Positions 47,109 to 56,097 are shown, counted from the stretch's first letter. The stretch is DNA of 64,000 nt from Enterococcus sp. DIV2402 (GCF_017426705.2 NZ_CP147251.1:2888501-2952500); one strand, 5' to 3'. Made by a program: numbers and translations. The notes: generated from the sequence alone by a model not told the origin.

Positions 47109-47744
47109 ATGTTATTAAAAACAATGGTATATAAAAAACAAAATTTAACAACAGTCAGCGAAACAAACACGCTTGCAGAAGCACTAGAAATTTTAGAAGA
47201 CTCTGGTTATCGTTGCGTGCCAATTTTAGATGAATCATCCAAGATTTTCCGTGGAAATATCTACAAAATGCACATTTATCGCCATAAAGCAAACGGCGGC
47301 GATATGAATTTGCCCGTTACGCATCTTTTAAAAAATGCGACTAAATTCATTCATGTAACTGATTCATTCTTTCATGTGTTCTTTACCATTAAAGAATTAC
47401 CTTATATTGCCGTCTTAGATCACGACAATCAATTCTATGGTATTTTAACACATAGCTCGTTATTAAATATGCTTGCTCAATCGTGGAGTATTGAAGATGG
47501 TAGTTATGTTTTAACTATTGCTTCTACTGGCAAACAAGGCGACCTTGCTGCCATCTCTAAGATTATTTCGAAGTATAGTAATATTGCCAGCTGCATCACA
47601 TTGGATGTAGGAAAAGATGAATTTATTCGCCGCACGTTAATCACTTTACCTGCTGGAACCACTCTTGAATTACGCGATAAAATTATCGCACAACTAGAAA
47701 ACAAACAATTTAAAGTTGTGGAAATTGAAGATTTAAATCCTTAA
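47109..47744 (+). CDS. cbpA: CBS-domain cyclic-di-AMP-binding protein (CbpA type)
   Basis: 211 residues: two CBS motifs (about 8-130, VSETNTLAEALEILEDSGYR and HVTDSFFHVFFTIKELPYIA) and an ACT-like C-terminal domain (about 138-205). This architecture is that of Lactobacillales/Listeria CbpA-type receptors. GGAGG upstream; monocistronic. Ligand assignment is from family, not from visible residues. Confidence 0.78.
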   Translation: MLLKTMVYKKQNLTTVSETNTLAEALEILEDSGYRCVPILDESSKIFRGNIYKMHIYRHKANGGDMNLPVTHLLKNATKFIHVTDSFFHVFFTIKELPYIAVLDHDNQFYGILTHSSLLNMLAQSWSIEDGSYVLTIASTGKQGDLAAISKIISKYSNIASCITLDVGKDEFIRRTLITLPAGTTLELRDKIIAQLENKQFKVVEIEDLNP

Positions 47745-47747
47745 TCC

Positions 47748-47792
47748 AAAGGTCATTTCTCCTCAAGCATTGAGGAGAAATGACCTTTTTAT
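47748..47792 (+). terminator. cbpA terminator
   Basis: A perfect 19-bp stem (47748-47766 with 47770-47788) around GCA, followed by T's. Confidence 0.95.
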
Positions 47793-47820
47793 TGACTTTT
47801 TTTATAAAAAAATTTAAGAT
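47792..47820 (+). promoter_or_regulatory. queT promoter
   Basis: TTGACT, 17-base spacer, TAAGAT, about 20 bases before the riboswitch. Confidence 0.6.
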
Positions 47821-47842
47821 ATAAGCTATTGTGTTTTATATA

Positions 47843-47886
47843 CCGCGGTTCATCAACCATCCCGCGTAATCAAAACTCGGAGAAAG
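47843..47886 (+). promoter_or_regulatory. PreQ1-I riboswitch
   Basis: CGCGG (47844-47848) pairs with CCGCG (47862-47866) around TTCATCAACCATC, followed by the A-rich tail TAATCAAAACTCGGAG, as in class I preQ1 aptamers (compare the Thermoanaerobacter type with tail TTAACAAAACAAGG). The end overlaps the ribosome binding site AGAAGG, so control is probably translational. The downstream gene is the queuosine-precursor transporter, the expected target. Confidence 0.85.
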
Positions 47887-47897
47887 AAGGAAAAACA

Positions 47898-48395
47898 ATG
47901 TCAACTCATCGCAACAACAAGTTATATCTTATTAGTGTCAACGCCATTATTATGGGATTATATGTCGTCTTAAGCTTTATTCTACCTTTTTCATCAGGTG
48001 CTATTCAGTTTCGTTTATCTGAAAGCTTAAATCATTTAGTCGTATTCAATCGTAAATTAATGTGGGGCGTTTTTGGTGGTGTTCTCGTCTACAATTTATT
48101 TTTCGGCTTTGGTATTCTCGATGTTCTTTTTGGTGGTGGTCAAACGTTAGTAGCCTTAACCCTGACTGCCCTTTTACAAAACATCATTAAAAACGTAAAG
48201 CTACGAATGGTTTTAAACACCTTGTTCTTTACAGCGAGTATGTTTTTAATTGCTTTAATGTTAAATATTACTTTAGATCTACCATTTTGGCCAACTTATG
48301 GTACAACGGCTTTAAGCGAATTAATCATCATGACTATTTCAGCACCAGTTATGTATTATATTAATAGTAAGCTACACTTTGCTGAAAAAGTGTAG
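47898..48395 (+). CDS. queT: Queuosine precursor ECF transporter S component
   Basis: 165 residues with five or six helices, QueT family (IQFRLSESLNHLVVFNRKLM is diagnostic). S component that captures a 7-deazaguanine precursor for the ECF energy-coupling module encoded elsewhere. The ATG at 47898 is chosen because it follows AGAAGG; a longer frame would read through the riboswitch. Confidence 0.92.
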   Translation: MSTHRNNKLYLISVNAIIMGLYVVLSFILPFSSGAIQFRLSESLNHLVVFNRKLMWGVFGGVLVYNLFFGFGILDVLFGGGQTLVALTLTALLQNIIKNVKLRMVLNTLFFTASMFLIALMLNITLDLPFWPTYGTTALSELIIMTISAPVMYYINSKLHFAEKV

Positions 48396-48401
48396 TTCAT
48401 G

Positions 48402-48431
48402 AGACAAAACATACTGTTTTGTCTTTTTTTA
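48402..48431 (+). terminator. queT terminator
   Basis: GACAAAAC pairs with GTTTTGTC, followed by seven or more T. Confidence 0.9.
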
Positions 48432-48432
48432 T

Positions 48433-48458
48433 AAAAAAAAAGCCTTGGATTAGGCTTT
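48433..48458 (-). terminator. Terminator of the small membrane protein gene
   Basis: Minus strand AAAGCC pairs with GGCTTT, then a T-run; the gene's stop is in the loop. Confidence 0.8.
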
Positions 48459-48698
48459 ATGAAAATTATTTAAAGAAACTTGTCGTGCCTCTTTTTGCTT
48501 CTTAAATGTTCTTTTTTGTCGTTTAGAAGTTAATAAAAGTATTAACAACAATAAAGCATAAGCAATAAAAATAATTAACTGCAACATAAAAAAAAGAACG
48601 CTAATCCATGGAGCAAGCGATAACTGCAAAATATTTTGTAATACATATTGAACACCCAACAACATCATCGATAAACTAATAAGATGATAATATTTCAT
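48450..48698 (-). CDS. Small two-helix membrane protein, unknown function
   Basis: 82 residues: two hydrophobic helices (about 5-25 and 32-57) and a basic tail (TSKRQKRTFKKQK). I do not recognise the family. AAGGGAAG before the ATG and a terminator right at the stop support a real gene. Confidence 0.6.
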   Translation of the reverse strand: MKYYHLISLSMMLLGVQYVLQNILQLSLAPWISVLFFMLQLIIFIAYALLLLILLLTSKRQKRTFKKQKEARQVSLNNFHKA

Positions 48699-48793
48699 TT
48701 ATTCACTTCCCTTAGCAATGAATTATAGCAGATTGAAGTAATCCTTGTAAACTTTTTCGTAATAAAAATCAAGTAATCACGGAGTGTAATCGC

Positions 48794-48822
48794 TTGCAAA
48801 AATACGTGGTTCATGGTATAAA
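48794..48822 (+). promoter_or_regulatory. Promoter of the structured RNA gene
   Basis: TTGCAA (48794-48799), 17-base spacer, TATAAA (48817-48822) with TGG before it (extended -10). One of the best promoters in the window. Confidence 0.8.
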
Positions 48823-48828
48823 ATAAGT

Positions 48829-49063
48829 GTAAGGAGTCATAGTAATTCCCAGTAGTGCAGCCGATGTAGGAGCTGTTGAAAAGAATTGTTGTGAGTCTTC
48901 GAGTAAACGAAAAGGATGTGGGAATTTGAATAACTCCTTACTAACTGAATAGGAATCCGATGAGACCAAACAAGACGAAGTGGACATTAGAACCTTCCAT
49001 TGTTATCAAACCTAATCTATACAGATAGATTAACTACCTTCTCTCATCGGATTCTATTTTTTT
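48829..49063 (+). ncRNA. Structured non-coding RNA candidate, about 235 nt
   Basis: Fills the 457-base gap between the small membrane protein and the lipid kinase. After the promoter, AAGGAGT (48831-48837) pairs with ACTCCTT (48933-48939) and AATTCCCA (48844-48851) with TGGGAATT (48919-48926), with stem-loops inside. Then GAATCCGATGAGA (48953-48965) pairs with TCTCATCGGATTC (49042-49054), enclosing a 7-bp hairpin, and TATTTTTTT follows. There is no convincing reading frame. Size and long interrupted hairpin would allow a 6S-like RNA, but I do not recognise the sequence; a long leader of the kinase gene is the alternative. Confidence 0.75.
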
Positions 49064-49155
49064 GCGCTTTTTTATCGAAAATCTCTTTTTTATACACTCT
49101 GATTCATTCCATGTTATAATATTTAGCAGAAAAATTTTTGGGAGATAACAATTAT

Positions 49156-50115
49156 ATGACATTCCATTACTATCTTCTTGTCAACCCGGCAGCTGGCGGA
49201 GGCAACGGAAAAAGAATTAGTGAACAACTTGTTTCATTAATGAATAAACATAACTATCTATTTACAACCTATCTCACACAATATCCCAACCACGAGTTAG
49301 AAATTGTTGCTGATTTGGCAATAAATAGTTTACGACCTTTTGAATCAGAGGACTCAAACGAGCCTTTTCCTTTGTTAATTGTAGTAGGAGGGGACGGCAC
49401 ACTTCATCAAGTAATTAATCAGTTGAAAATGATGGCGATTGAGCTTCCAATTGCGTATATTCCTGCTGGTTCAGGCAATGATTTTGCCCGTGGCATTGGT
49501 TTGTCAAGAGATGCAGAGCAAGCTTTTCAACGAATCATTCAAACGACTCAACCACGTGAAATTAATATTTTGACTTATGAAGAAGCTATTCAAGAACAAA
49601 TGGGCATTAGTGTAAATAATGTGGGGATTGGCTTAGATGCGGCGATTGTTCACCGAACGAATCATTCTATTACAAAAGAAAATTTAAACAAATATAATCT
49701 CGGTTCACTTTCTTATATCGCCTCTGTTCTTCACGTATTATTTAAACAAAAGGGCTTTCCAATTTTAGTGGAAGCTAATGGACAGACCTATCAGTATGAT
49801 AAAGCTTTTTTATGTACCATTACGAATCATCCCTATTTTGGTGGAGGTGTCCCAATTGCTCCTATGGCAGCGATTGAAAAAGCAACTTTAGATTTTGTTG
49901 TTATTGAACGAATTCCTTTATACAAAATTTTTTGGTTAATTTTCTTGTTGTTTCGGAAAAAACATCATCTATCCAAATATTACCACCATCTTTCTTGCAC
50001 GAAATTACGAATTGTTTCACCAACACCGCAATTCTCACAAGCTGACGGCGAAGAATTAGGTAAAGGACCTTATGATATATCTTTGACGTTGACACAGCAA
50101 CTTTTTTGGGCATAA
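49156..50115 (+). CDS. Diacylglycerol/lipid kinase family protein
   Basis: 319 residues from ATG 49156 (GGGAG upstream). VVGGDGTLHQVINQL and PAGSGNDFARG are the DAGK catalytic signatures; N-terminal LLVNPAAGGGNGK as in YegS/DgkB. Phosphorylates a lipid such as diacylglycerol. A TATAAT-like -10 (GTTATAAT) lies about 40 bases upstream. Confidence 0.9.
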   Translation: MTFHYYLLVNPAAGGGNGKRISEQLVSLMNKHNYLFTTYLTQYPNHELEIVADLAINSLRPFESEDSNEPFPLLIVVGGDGTLHQVINQLKMMAIELPIAYIPAGSGNDFARGIGLSRDAEQAFQRIIQTTQPREINILTYEEAIQEQMGISVNNVGIGLDAAIVHRTNHSITKENLNKYNLGSLSYIASVLHVLFKQKGFPILVEANGQTYQYDKAFLCTITNHPYFGGGVPIAPMAAIEKATLDFVVIERIPLYKIFWLIFLLFRKKHHLSKYYHHLSCTKLRIVSPTPQFSQADGEELGKGPYDISLTLTQQLFWA

Positions 50116-50180
50116 ATAAACGAACCGACTGAACTAGAATAGCAAGGCTATCTTTCGTTCAGTCGGTTCATCTTATTTAT
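50112..50180. terminator. Bidirectional terminator between lipid kinase and recD2
   Basis: GAACCGACTGAAC (50122-50134) pairs with GTTCAGTCGGTTC (50157-50169), with AT-rich flanks that also pair (ATAAATAA with TTATTTAT). The inner part forms AGATAGC-type pairing. Confidence 0.85.
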
Positions 50181-52687
50181 GTGATATTTAGTTCGTTCAT
50201 TTGAAAATCATAAGGTGAAATACCTTCCATCCCAATCATCGGATCGATCTGTCCCGTGCGAACGATATCCTCAGTCAAATATTCCGGTAATGCTTCTTTT
50301 TCCTCTTCCACAAATAAAGACAAAGATGTCTGGTCTTCTTTTATAGTTTCAACTACAGGTTCAACAGCTACAATTTCTTCGACAAATGGCTCTTCATCCG
50401 CTTCTTCATATTGATTAATTCGTTGTCGCATCGTCGTTGATAAAGTATCAATTCCTAAAATGCGCTCTTTTAATGTCGTATAGCGTAAATTCGATTCATT
50501 TTCAACGCATTGTTGATACGCCGGTAATTCCCCTAATAAAATAAGCAGTTCTTTACTGCGAGTAATTGCCGTATACAATAAATTCCGCTGTAACATTCGC
50601 TGATATTGATGAACCATGGGTAAAATAACCATTTTGAATTCACTACCCTGTGATTTATGAATCGAACAACAATACGACAAGGTAATTTTATTCCATTCAT
50701 TGCGTTTATACGTCACTTCATTGGCATCAAATTGGATCGTCAATTCGTCGACTTTATCTTCTGAATTTTTTGCATACGTAATTCCAACAATTTGCCCCAT
50801 ATCACCATTAAATACATTATCTTCTGGAGAATTAACTAGCTGCAATACCTTATCACCAATCCGATAGACCGTTTCATTCCAATGCACTTCTTTTTTCTTA
50901 CCCTCAGGATTGGGATTAAAGATTTCTTGCATCATTTTATTTAGGGCATCAATTCCTGCGGCACCTCGATACATGGGCGCTAAGACTTGGATGTCTTGCG
51001 GGGTAAAACCACGATCTTTGGCACGTTGAACAATTTGAGCAATTAAAGGTTCAATTTTATACGCATCACAAGCAAAAAAAGAACGATCTTTTTGATTTTG
51101 AGTAAAATTTTGTGGGAGACGTCCAGTTTTAATTTCATGAGCTAAGGGAATAATACTGGAGCCATCCCCTTGACGATAAATCTCATTTAATTCTTGCTTG
51201 GGAATAGCGTCAATTTCTAATAAATCATGCAACACTTGTCCGGGACCAACCGATGGTAACTGGTCTTTATCACCTACAAAGATAACTTGCATATTGGTAG
51301 AAATTGATTTAAACAGGGTATTGGCTAACCAAGTATCCACCATAGACATTTCATCAACAATCAGCAACCCACCTTCTAATTCTTTCGGTGTCATCGCTGT
51401 TGCTTTTTCTCGCCCATTTAATCCTAACAAACGATGAATCGTCCCACTTGGCAGACCTGTTGTTTCGTTCATCCGTTTAGCCGCTCGACCAGTGGGTGCT
51501 GCTAGCAAAATGGGAAACGTCTCTTCGGTATATTTACTAGGTTCTAAATCCACCTCATTCAGTTCAGCAAACAATTGCACAATGCCATTGATAACGGTGG
51601 TTTTCCCTGTCCCTGGTCCTCCAGTCAAGATAAATAATGGCGAACGAATCGCTTGCTTGATGGCTTCTTCTTGAGAAGAGCCATACACAATCCCTAAGCG
51701 TTTTTCCAGCTTACGCAGTGCTTTTTCCACAGTTTTTTCTGGGTAATGGATTTCTTTTTTTCGTTGCAATAAACGCTGAATGGACGTAGCAATTCCCCAT
51801 TCCGAGAAGAATAAACTGTTTTCGTATAAATTCGTACCTTCTTGCTGAATCTTCCCTTGATCCACCAATTGAATCACTACCTCAGCCACGCGTTCGGGAT
51901 GAATTTCAATCGGTCGACTGGTTTCGAGTAATCGAATGGTTTGATCCAATAAATCTTGTGCCGGCACATAGGTATTGCCTGTTTGAATTGACTGTTGGAA
52001 AATTTGATGTAAAATGGCCGCACGAATTCGTTTTGGTGAAGTCGCTTCGATGCCTAATTGTTCAGCAATATTATCGGCTTTTTTAAACCCAATTCCTTCA
52101 ATATCTTCTACTAAACGATACGGATTTTCTTCAATCATCTCAATGGCAGCATTTTTGTACGCTTGATAGATAGCAAAAGATAATTGGCTTCCAAAACCAA
52201 AACGATTTAAACCAACAATCACTTGATCCATTCCATAATTTAAACGAATGGTTTCTAACATCATTCGCCGTTTTTTCTCTGTCAATCCTGGGACTTGGGC
52301 TAACAGTTCTGGCTCTTCAATCATCCGATCAATTGCTTGATCACCTAATAATTCTACAATTCGCTCAGCAGTTTTTTTACCAATTCCAGGAAATTTTTCA
52401 CTAGAAAGATACTGAATTAACCCATTTTCTGAAGTTGGTTGTTCTTTTTGATAAGTATCTGCTTTTAATTGCTCCCCGTATTTAGGATGTGCCACCATTT
52501 CACCAAAGAAACGATAACTCTCTTCTTCTTGAACTTCGCCAAAACTTCCAGTTACCACTATTTCTTTTTCACGATACACTGCATTGGTTTCTTCAATGCG
52601 AATGAGTAATACTTTAAAAAAATTACTTGGATTTTGAAAAAAAATAGCGGCAACCTTGCCGACAACATACGTTTTTTCTGGCAACAT
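50177..52687 (-). CDS. recD2: RecD-like DNA helicase RecD2
   Basis: 836 residues, the RecD2 (YrrC) length: N-terminal OB-like extension and helix-hairpin-helix region (FPGIGKKTAERIVELLG), SF1B helicase with Walker A GGPGTGKTTVI, Walker B VDEMSMVD, and C-terminal UvrD-like motif IHKSQGSEFKMVILP and YTAITRSKELL. Has a role in replication fork and mismatch-repair control. GGAG before ATG. Confidence 0.95.
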   Translation of the reverse strand: MLPEKTYVVGKVAAIFFQNPSNFFKVLLIRIEETNAVYREKEIVVTGSFGEVQEEESYRFFGEMVAHPKYGEQLKADTYQKEQPTSENGLIQYLSSEKFPGIGKKTAERIVELLGDQAIDRMIEEPELLAQVPGLTEKKRRMMLETIRLNYGMDQVIVGLNRFGFGSQLSFAIYQAYKNAAIEMIEENPYRLVEDIEGIGFKKADNIAEQLGIEATSPKRIRAAILHQIFQQSIQTGNTYVPAQDLLDQTIRLLETSRPIEIHPERVAEVVIQLVDQGKIQQEGTNLYENSLFFSEWGIATSIQRLLQRKKEIHYPEKTVEKALRKLEKRLGIVYGSSQEEAIKQAIRSPLFILTGGPGTGKTTVINGIVQLFAELNEVDLEPSKYTEETFPILLAAPTGRAAKRMNETTGLPSGTIHRLLGLNGREKATAMTPKELEGGLLIVDEMSMVDTWLANTLFKSISTNMQVIFVGDKDQLPSVGPGQVLHDLLEIDAIPKQELNEIYRQGDGSSIIPLAHEIKTGRLPQNFTQNQKDRSFFACDAYKIEPLIAQIVQRAKDRGFTPQDIQVLAPMYRGAAGIDALNKMMQEIFNPNPEGKKKEVHWNETVYRIGDKVLQLVNSPEDNVFNGDMGQIVGITYAKNSEDKVDELTIQFDANEVTYKRNEWNKITLSYCCSIHKSQGSEFKMVILPMVHQYQRMLQRNLLYTAITRSKELLILLGELPAYQQCVENESNLRYTTLKERILGIDTLSTTMRQRINQYEEADEEPFVEEIVAVEPVVETIKEDQTSLSLFVEEEKEALPEYLTEDIVRTGQIDPMIGMEGISPYDFQMNELNIT

Positions 52688-52711
52688 GGTTCCCGCTCCT
52701 TCCTTAAAAAA

Positions 52712-53335
52712 TTACGCTAGAAAACTCACATCGTTCCACTGACACATTTGATAGGGACTTTGTTTGTTTTCTGTTTCTAAAATCGTTAAGCTATTGTTTA
52801 ACAAACCACCCATTTCACGTAGTTCTGAAAGTTCTTTTCCGACTAAATGCTGTAAGGTAGCAGTAAATGACGCCCCATGACCAACAAACAATAGTGGTCC
52901 TTCGTGTAACGTCACTGCTTCAAAAATAACTTTTGATACTCGCTGTAGCATTGCTTCGGTCGTTTCTCCTTTAAAAGCAGAGGGATCATAGCGATCTAAA
53001 TGATGACGTAAGTTTGTCAAATCTTCTCTATATTTCGCATACATTTCATCAATACTTTGCCCTTCTAATTCGCCATAGCCCATTTCACGCAAATCGTCGT
53101 TATAAATAATTTCCGTTGGATGCAACAATTCTCGTTGAATCCCTAGCGTTGTATCACGTGCCCGTTTTGATGGACTTGAATAGATGGCTTCAAAAGGAAT
53201 TTCTTTGAGATGTTGCCCTAATAAGTAAATTTGTTCATAACTTGTTGGTAGCAATGGGGAATCCCCATTCATCCCTTGAAAACGGCGCGCTTGATTCCAC
53301 TCTGTTTTACCATGTCGTGTAAAATAAAGTTTCAT
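52712..53335 (-). CDS. Histidine phosphatase family protein
   Basis: 207 residues with the phosphoglycerate-mutase-like catalytic RHG (TRHGKTEWN, H8) and the second histidine in FVGHGASF. Cofactor-independent mutase is excluded; a phosphatase of small molecules (PhoE/GpmB-like) is likely. AGGAG before ATG. Probably in one unit with trmL and recD2. Confidence 0.88.
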   Translation of the reverse strand: MKLYFTRHGKTEWNQARRFQGMNGDSPLLPTSYEQIYLLGQHLKEIPFEAIYSSPSKRARDTTLGIQRELLHPTEIIYNDDLREMGYGELEGQSIDEMYAKYREDLTNLRHHLDRYDPSAFKGETTEAMLQRVSKVIFEAVTLHEGPLLFVGHGASFTATLQHLVGKELSELREMGGLLNNSLTILETENKQSPYQMCQWNDVSFLA

Positions 53336-53344
53336 ATTAAACTC

Positions 53345-53848
53345 CTAATCAATTTTATCGTTTTCGTAATGATGTGTTAATTCTAAATTCGGAAAATCTT
53401 GTTGACGTAACGCTTCATAAACAATTAAAGCAGCTGTATTAGATAAATTCAAAGAGCGAACATGCTCGTCGTTCATTGGAATACGCAGACATTTCTCCGG
53501 ATTTTCACGCATAAATTCTTCAGGCAATCCCGTCGTCTCTTTCCCAAATAAGAAATAATGGTCGCGACCATCGGCAAAGTTCTCTTCGCTATACACTTTA
53601 TTGGCAAATTTCGAGATTAAATGGACAGGCTGGTCACCTACACTCGCCATAAAATCTGCTAGACTCTTATGATACGTAATATTCACATCATGCCAATAAT
53701 CTAAACCAGCACGTTTTAATTGTTTATCATCTGTGGAAAAGCCTAATGGTTCAATTAAATGTAATGGGGTATTGGTTGCTGCACAAGTACGAGCAATATT
53801 TCCAGTATTTGCTGGAATCTGTGGTTCAAATAAAACAATATGATTCAC
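53345..53848 (-). CDS. trmL: tRNA (cytidine/uridine-2'-O-) methyltransferase TrmL
   Basis: 167 residues from GTG 53848, which has AGAGG 7 bases upstream and gives the normal N-terminus [22 protein letters not shown] fold: C-terminal knot motif [19 protein letters not shown] and GKETTGLP. Methylates the wobble base of tRNA-Leu. The longer upstream frame has no homology and no ribosome binding site. Confidence 0.93.
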   Translation of the reverse strand: MNHIVLFEPQIPANTGNIARTCAATNTPLHLIEPLGFSTDDKQLKRAGLDYWHDVNITYHKSLADFMASVGDQPVHLISKFANKVYSEENFADGRDHYFLFGKETTGLPEEFMRENPEKCLRIPMNDEHVRSLNLSNTAALIVYEALRQQDFPNLELTHHYENDKID

Positions 53849-53940
53849 AAAAAATCCTCTTTTCTTTTTCAATAGTTCATCCATATTCTTATCAATGATA
53901 ACGCAATTTTTTATTTTTTGCCATCTTCTTTTATTTTTCA

Positions 53941-53976
53941 AAAAAAAGCCTGAGAGATTTTTCTCCCAGACTTTTA
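53941..53976 (-). terminator. Terminator of the LPXTG protein gene
   Basis: Minus strand AAGTCTGGGAGA pairs with TCTCTCAGGCTT (one mismatch), followed by a T-run. Confidence 0.85.
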
Positions 53977-53977
53977 A

Positions 53978-56005
53978 TTAATTTGTTTTGTTTTTTCTAC
54001 GTCTAATATAAACAATGACTCCTGCAACTATCAGTACTCCACCAATGATTGGCAAGTATGCTGAGAATTGTTCTCCAGTACGTGGTAAAAATGAATGCTT
54101 GCGATACGTAGTTGGATCAGTGGTACTTGTTCTCTTAGGCAAACGGAACGTACTCGTTCTACGATTGGTTGAGGAAGTTCTTGTCAAATTATTTCTGGCA
54201 CGATTGCTTGTATTGGTATTTCGGGCAGCTTTTAGAGCAGCAATGTCGGCTTTTAATTTTTTGAAACTTTCAGCAATGTCATTCACTGTAGCTTTCGCAT
54301 CTCCAAATATTGCTTGGGCTTCTTCTAAAGAATTTTGCAAGTTAGCCCATGTTTTCGTATCAAAATCACTTGCTTTTAGTTTAAGAGCTTTGTCAATTAA
54401 ATCACCCAATGCTTCTTTATCGATAGCTGCAATTAAATCTTTTTGAGCGGTGGTTAACTCTTTCAAAGCCTTATCGATTTTTTGTTGTGTCGCATTTACA
54501 TCAGCTGCTACTTTTTTTGCGGTAGCCAATTTTTCAGAAAAGACTTTCCAGGTTTCCTCGGTATAATGTTCTTCGACTAGTTTTTCCGCTTTTTTGATAG
54601 CTTCTGTGAGTTTTTGCTTTTCAGCTTTTGACGACGTGTCTTTATTCTCTAATTTTTTGATGGCTGTATTTAACGTTTCTGTTGCTTCATTGATTGCTGT
54701 TTGGGTCGCATTTTCATCAGTGGCAACTTTTTTTGCTTGCTTCAATGCATCCACAACAGTTGTCCATGTTTTTTCTGTATAGTCTTTTTTCACTAATTCT
54801 TCTGCTTGATTGATAGCCGTGACTAATTTTGTTTTATCTTGGGTTTTCAAGTTATTTTGAGCCTCTTGCAAATACTTAAGCGCCTGTTCAATTTCTTGTT
54901 TGGTCGCGTTCTCGTCAGTTAAAACAGTTGCTGCTTGGGTTAATTTTTCTTGAAAGGTTTGCCAAGAGCTGGCTTGGTAATTGTCTTTTTTTAACTTTTG
55001 CCCCTTCGTAACAGCTTGCTGTAGGGCTGCTTTGTCAGGTTTTCTTTCCAACGTATTTAACGCTTGATTCAAGTCGTTCGTTGCTTGATCGACTGTCGCC
55101 TGACTTTGTGCGTTTTCTACAGCATCTTGAGCAACACCTAACGCGTTCGTTACTATTGTCCAGCTAGCTTTTGTATAGTCAGTTTGTGACAAAGCAGTTG
55201 CTTTTTGAATAGCCTCTGTTAATGCTTGTGTATCCACTTCTTCAACTAATGCATAATAAGAAAAGTGAGTCGTTTCAAACGTATAATATGCTCCTTCGAT
55301 AGAACCTTTGACTTCAGTCAATTTGTTCATTTTATCATCATAGGTATACACGTTCACTTTTTCTTGCTGATAATCTTTTGGAATAGGAAGCTGTACTTTA
55401 ACGGTGCCATTTGGCTGCATGCTTTCCCCTAATTTATTTAAAAGTTGAATATCTACTAAAAGAAACTGTCCGTTTGTTGCTTCTTTGACGCGCTTGTAGA
55501 TTTCTGTGTCTTCTTTCATTGTTTCAACTTTTAGGGTTGCTTCTTTTGTAAGGACACTGGTTGCGCCAGATACCCGAATGGTAGACTGTTGATCTGTTAA
55601 TTCAATCACTGGGTCAGTTACGGTCACTTGAACAGTTTCAGTGATGCCATTTACGGTTGCAGTAATTGTGGTTGTTCCAGCTTTAATCCCTTCAACAAGA
55701 CCATTCGTCACGCTAGCAACTTGTTCATTCGCAGATGTCCAAGAAATTTGTTGATTGTCTGCATCTTCTGGTGATACGGTAGCTTGAATTTGTTGCGTTT
55801 CATTGAGTCTAATAGTTAATGCATGCGTAGATAATTTTAATGCAGTGGGTGCGCTCGTTTTCTGTTCAACTAGCTCTTCAGTTGTAGTGTCGACTGCTGA
55901 AGTAGTGCCTTCCTCTGCTAGTGCTATGGAACCAGCGAATAATAAAGGCACGAATAATGTAAATAAGGACGCTTTAAATACTAATTGATAGGATAACTTT
56001 TTCAT
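53978..56005 (-). CDS. LPXTG surface protein with Ig-like and FIVAR repeats
   Basis: 675 residues from ATG 56005 (GGAGGAG upstream). Signal peptide about 1-30; one BIG2 Ig-like domain (about 55-130); a second beta-rich region (about 135-255); then about five FIVAR-type helical repeats (about 260-600) with recurring DYTEKTW, LxxAL and A-x-N-A-T; a basic Ser/Thr/Arg region; sortase signal LPRTG at 640-644, membrane helix and RRRKNK tail. Wall-anchored, possibly adhesin. Own promoter TTGATA-17-TTTAAT. Confidence 0.9.
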   Translation of the reverse strand: MKKLSYQLVFKASLFTLFVPLLFAGSIALAEEGTTSAVDTTTEELVEQKTSAPTALKLSTHALTIRLNETQQIQATVSPEDADNQQISWTSANEQVASVTNGLVEGIKAGTTTITATVNGITETVQVTVTDPVIELTDQQSTIRVSGATSVLTKEATLKVETMKEDTEIYKRVKEATNGQFLLVDIQLLNKLGESMQPNGTVKVQLPIPKDYQQEKVNVYTYDDKMNKLTEVKGSIEGAYYTFETTHFSYYALVEEVDTQALTEAIQKATALSQTDYTKASWTIVTNALGVAQDAVENAQSQATVDQATNDLNQALNTLERKPDKAALQQAVTKGQKLKKDNYQASSWQTFQEKLTQAATVLTDENATKQEIEQALKYLQEAQNNLKTQDKTKLVTAINQAEELVKKDYTEKTWTTVVDALKQAKKVATDENATQTAINEATETLNTAIKKLENKDTSSKAEKQKLTEAIKKAEKLVEEHYTEETWKVFSEKLATAKKVAADVNATQQKIDKALKELTTAQKDLIAAIDKEALGDLIDKALKLKASDFDTKTWANLQNSLEEAQAIFGDAKATVNDIAESFKKLKADIAALKAARNTNTSNRARNNLTRTSSTNRRTSTFRLPKRTSTTDPTTYRKHSFLPRTGEQFSAYLPIIGGVLIVAGVIVYIRRRKNKTN

Positions 56006-56045
56006 TGTATTCACTCCTCCATTTGAAAAGCTTTCATCTGTCTTA

Positions 56046-56074
56046 ATTAAACACCATCTATCGGAATTTATCAA
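56046..56074 (-). promoter_or_regulatory. Promoter of the LPXTG protein gene
   Basis: Minus strand TTGATA (56074-56069), 17-base spacer, TTTAAT (56051-56046). Confidence 0.65.
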
Positions 56075-56097
56075 AAGATAACCAGTTTAAAAGTGCA

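Noticed and set aside
47829..47897. Longer queT reading frame from TTG 47829
   Set aside because: It would translate the preQ1 riboswitch; the ATG at 47898 has the ribosome binding site and the normal N-terminus.
48829..49063. T-box or lysine riboswitch for the RNA before the lipid kinase
   Set aside because: No T-box core (GGTGGNACCGCG-like) and no lysine-aptamer core; the downstream gene is not an expected target.
53849..53941. 31-residue N-terminal extension of trmL
   Set aside because: No ribosome binding site and no similarity to the family; GTG 53848 has both.
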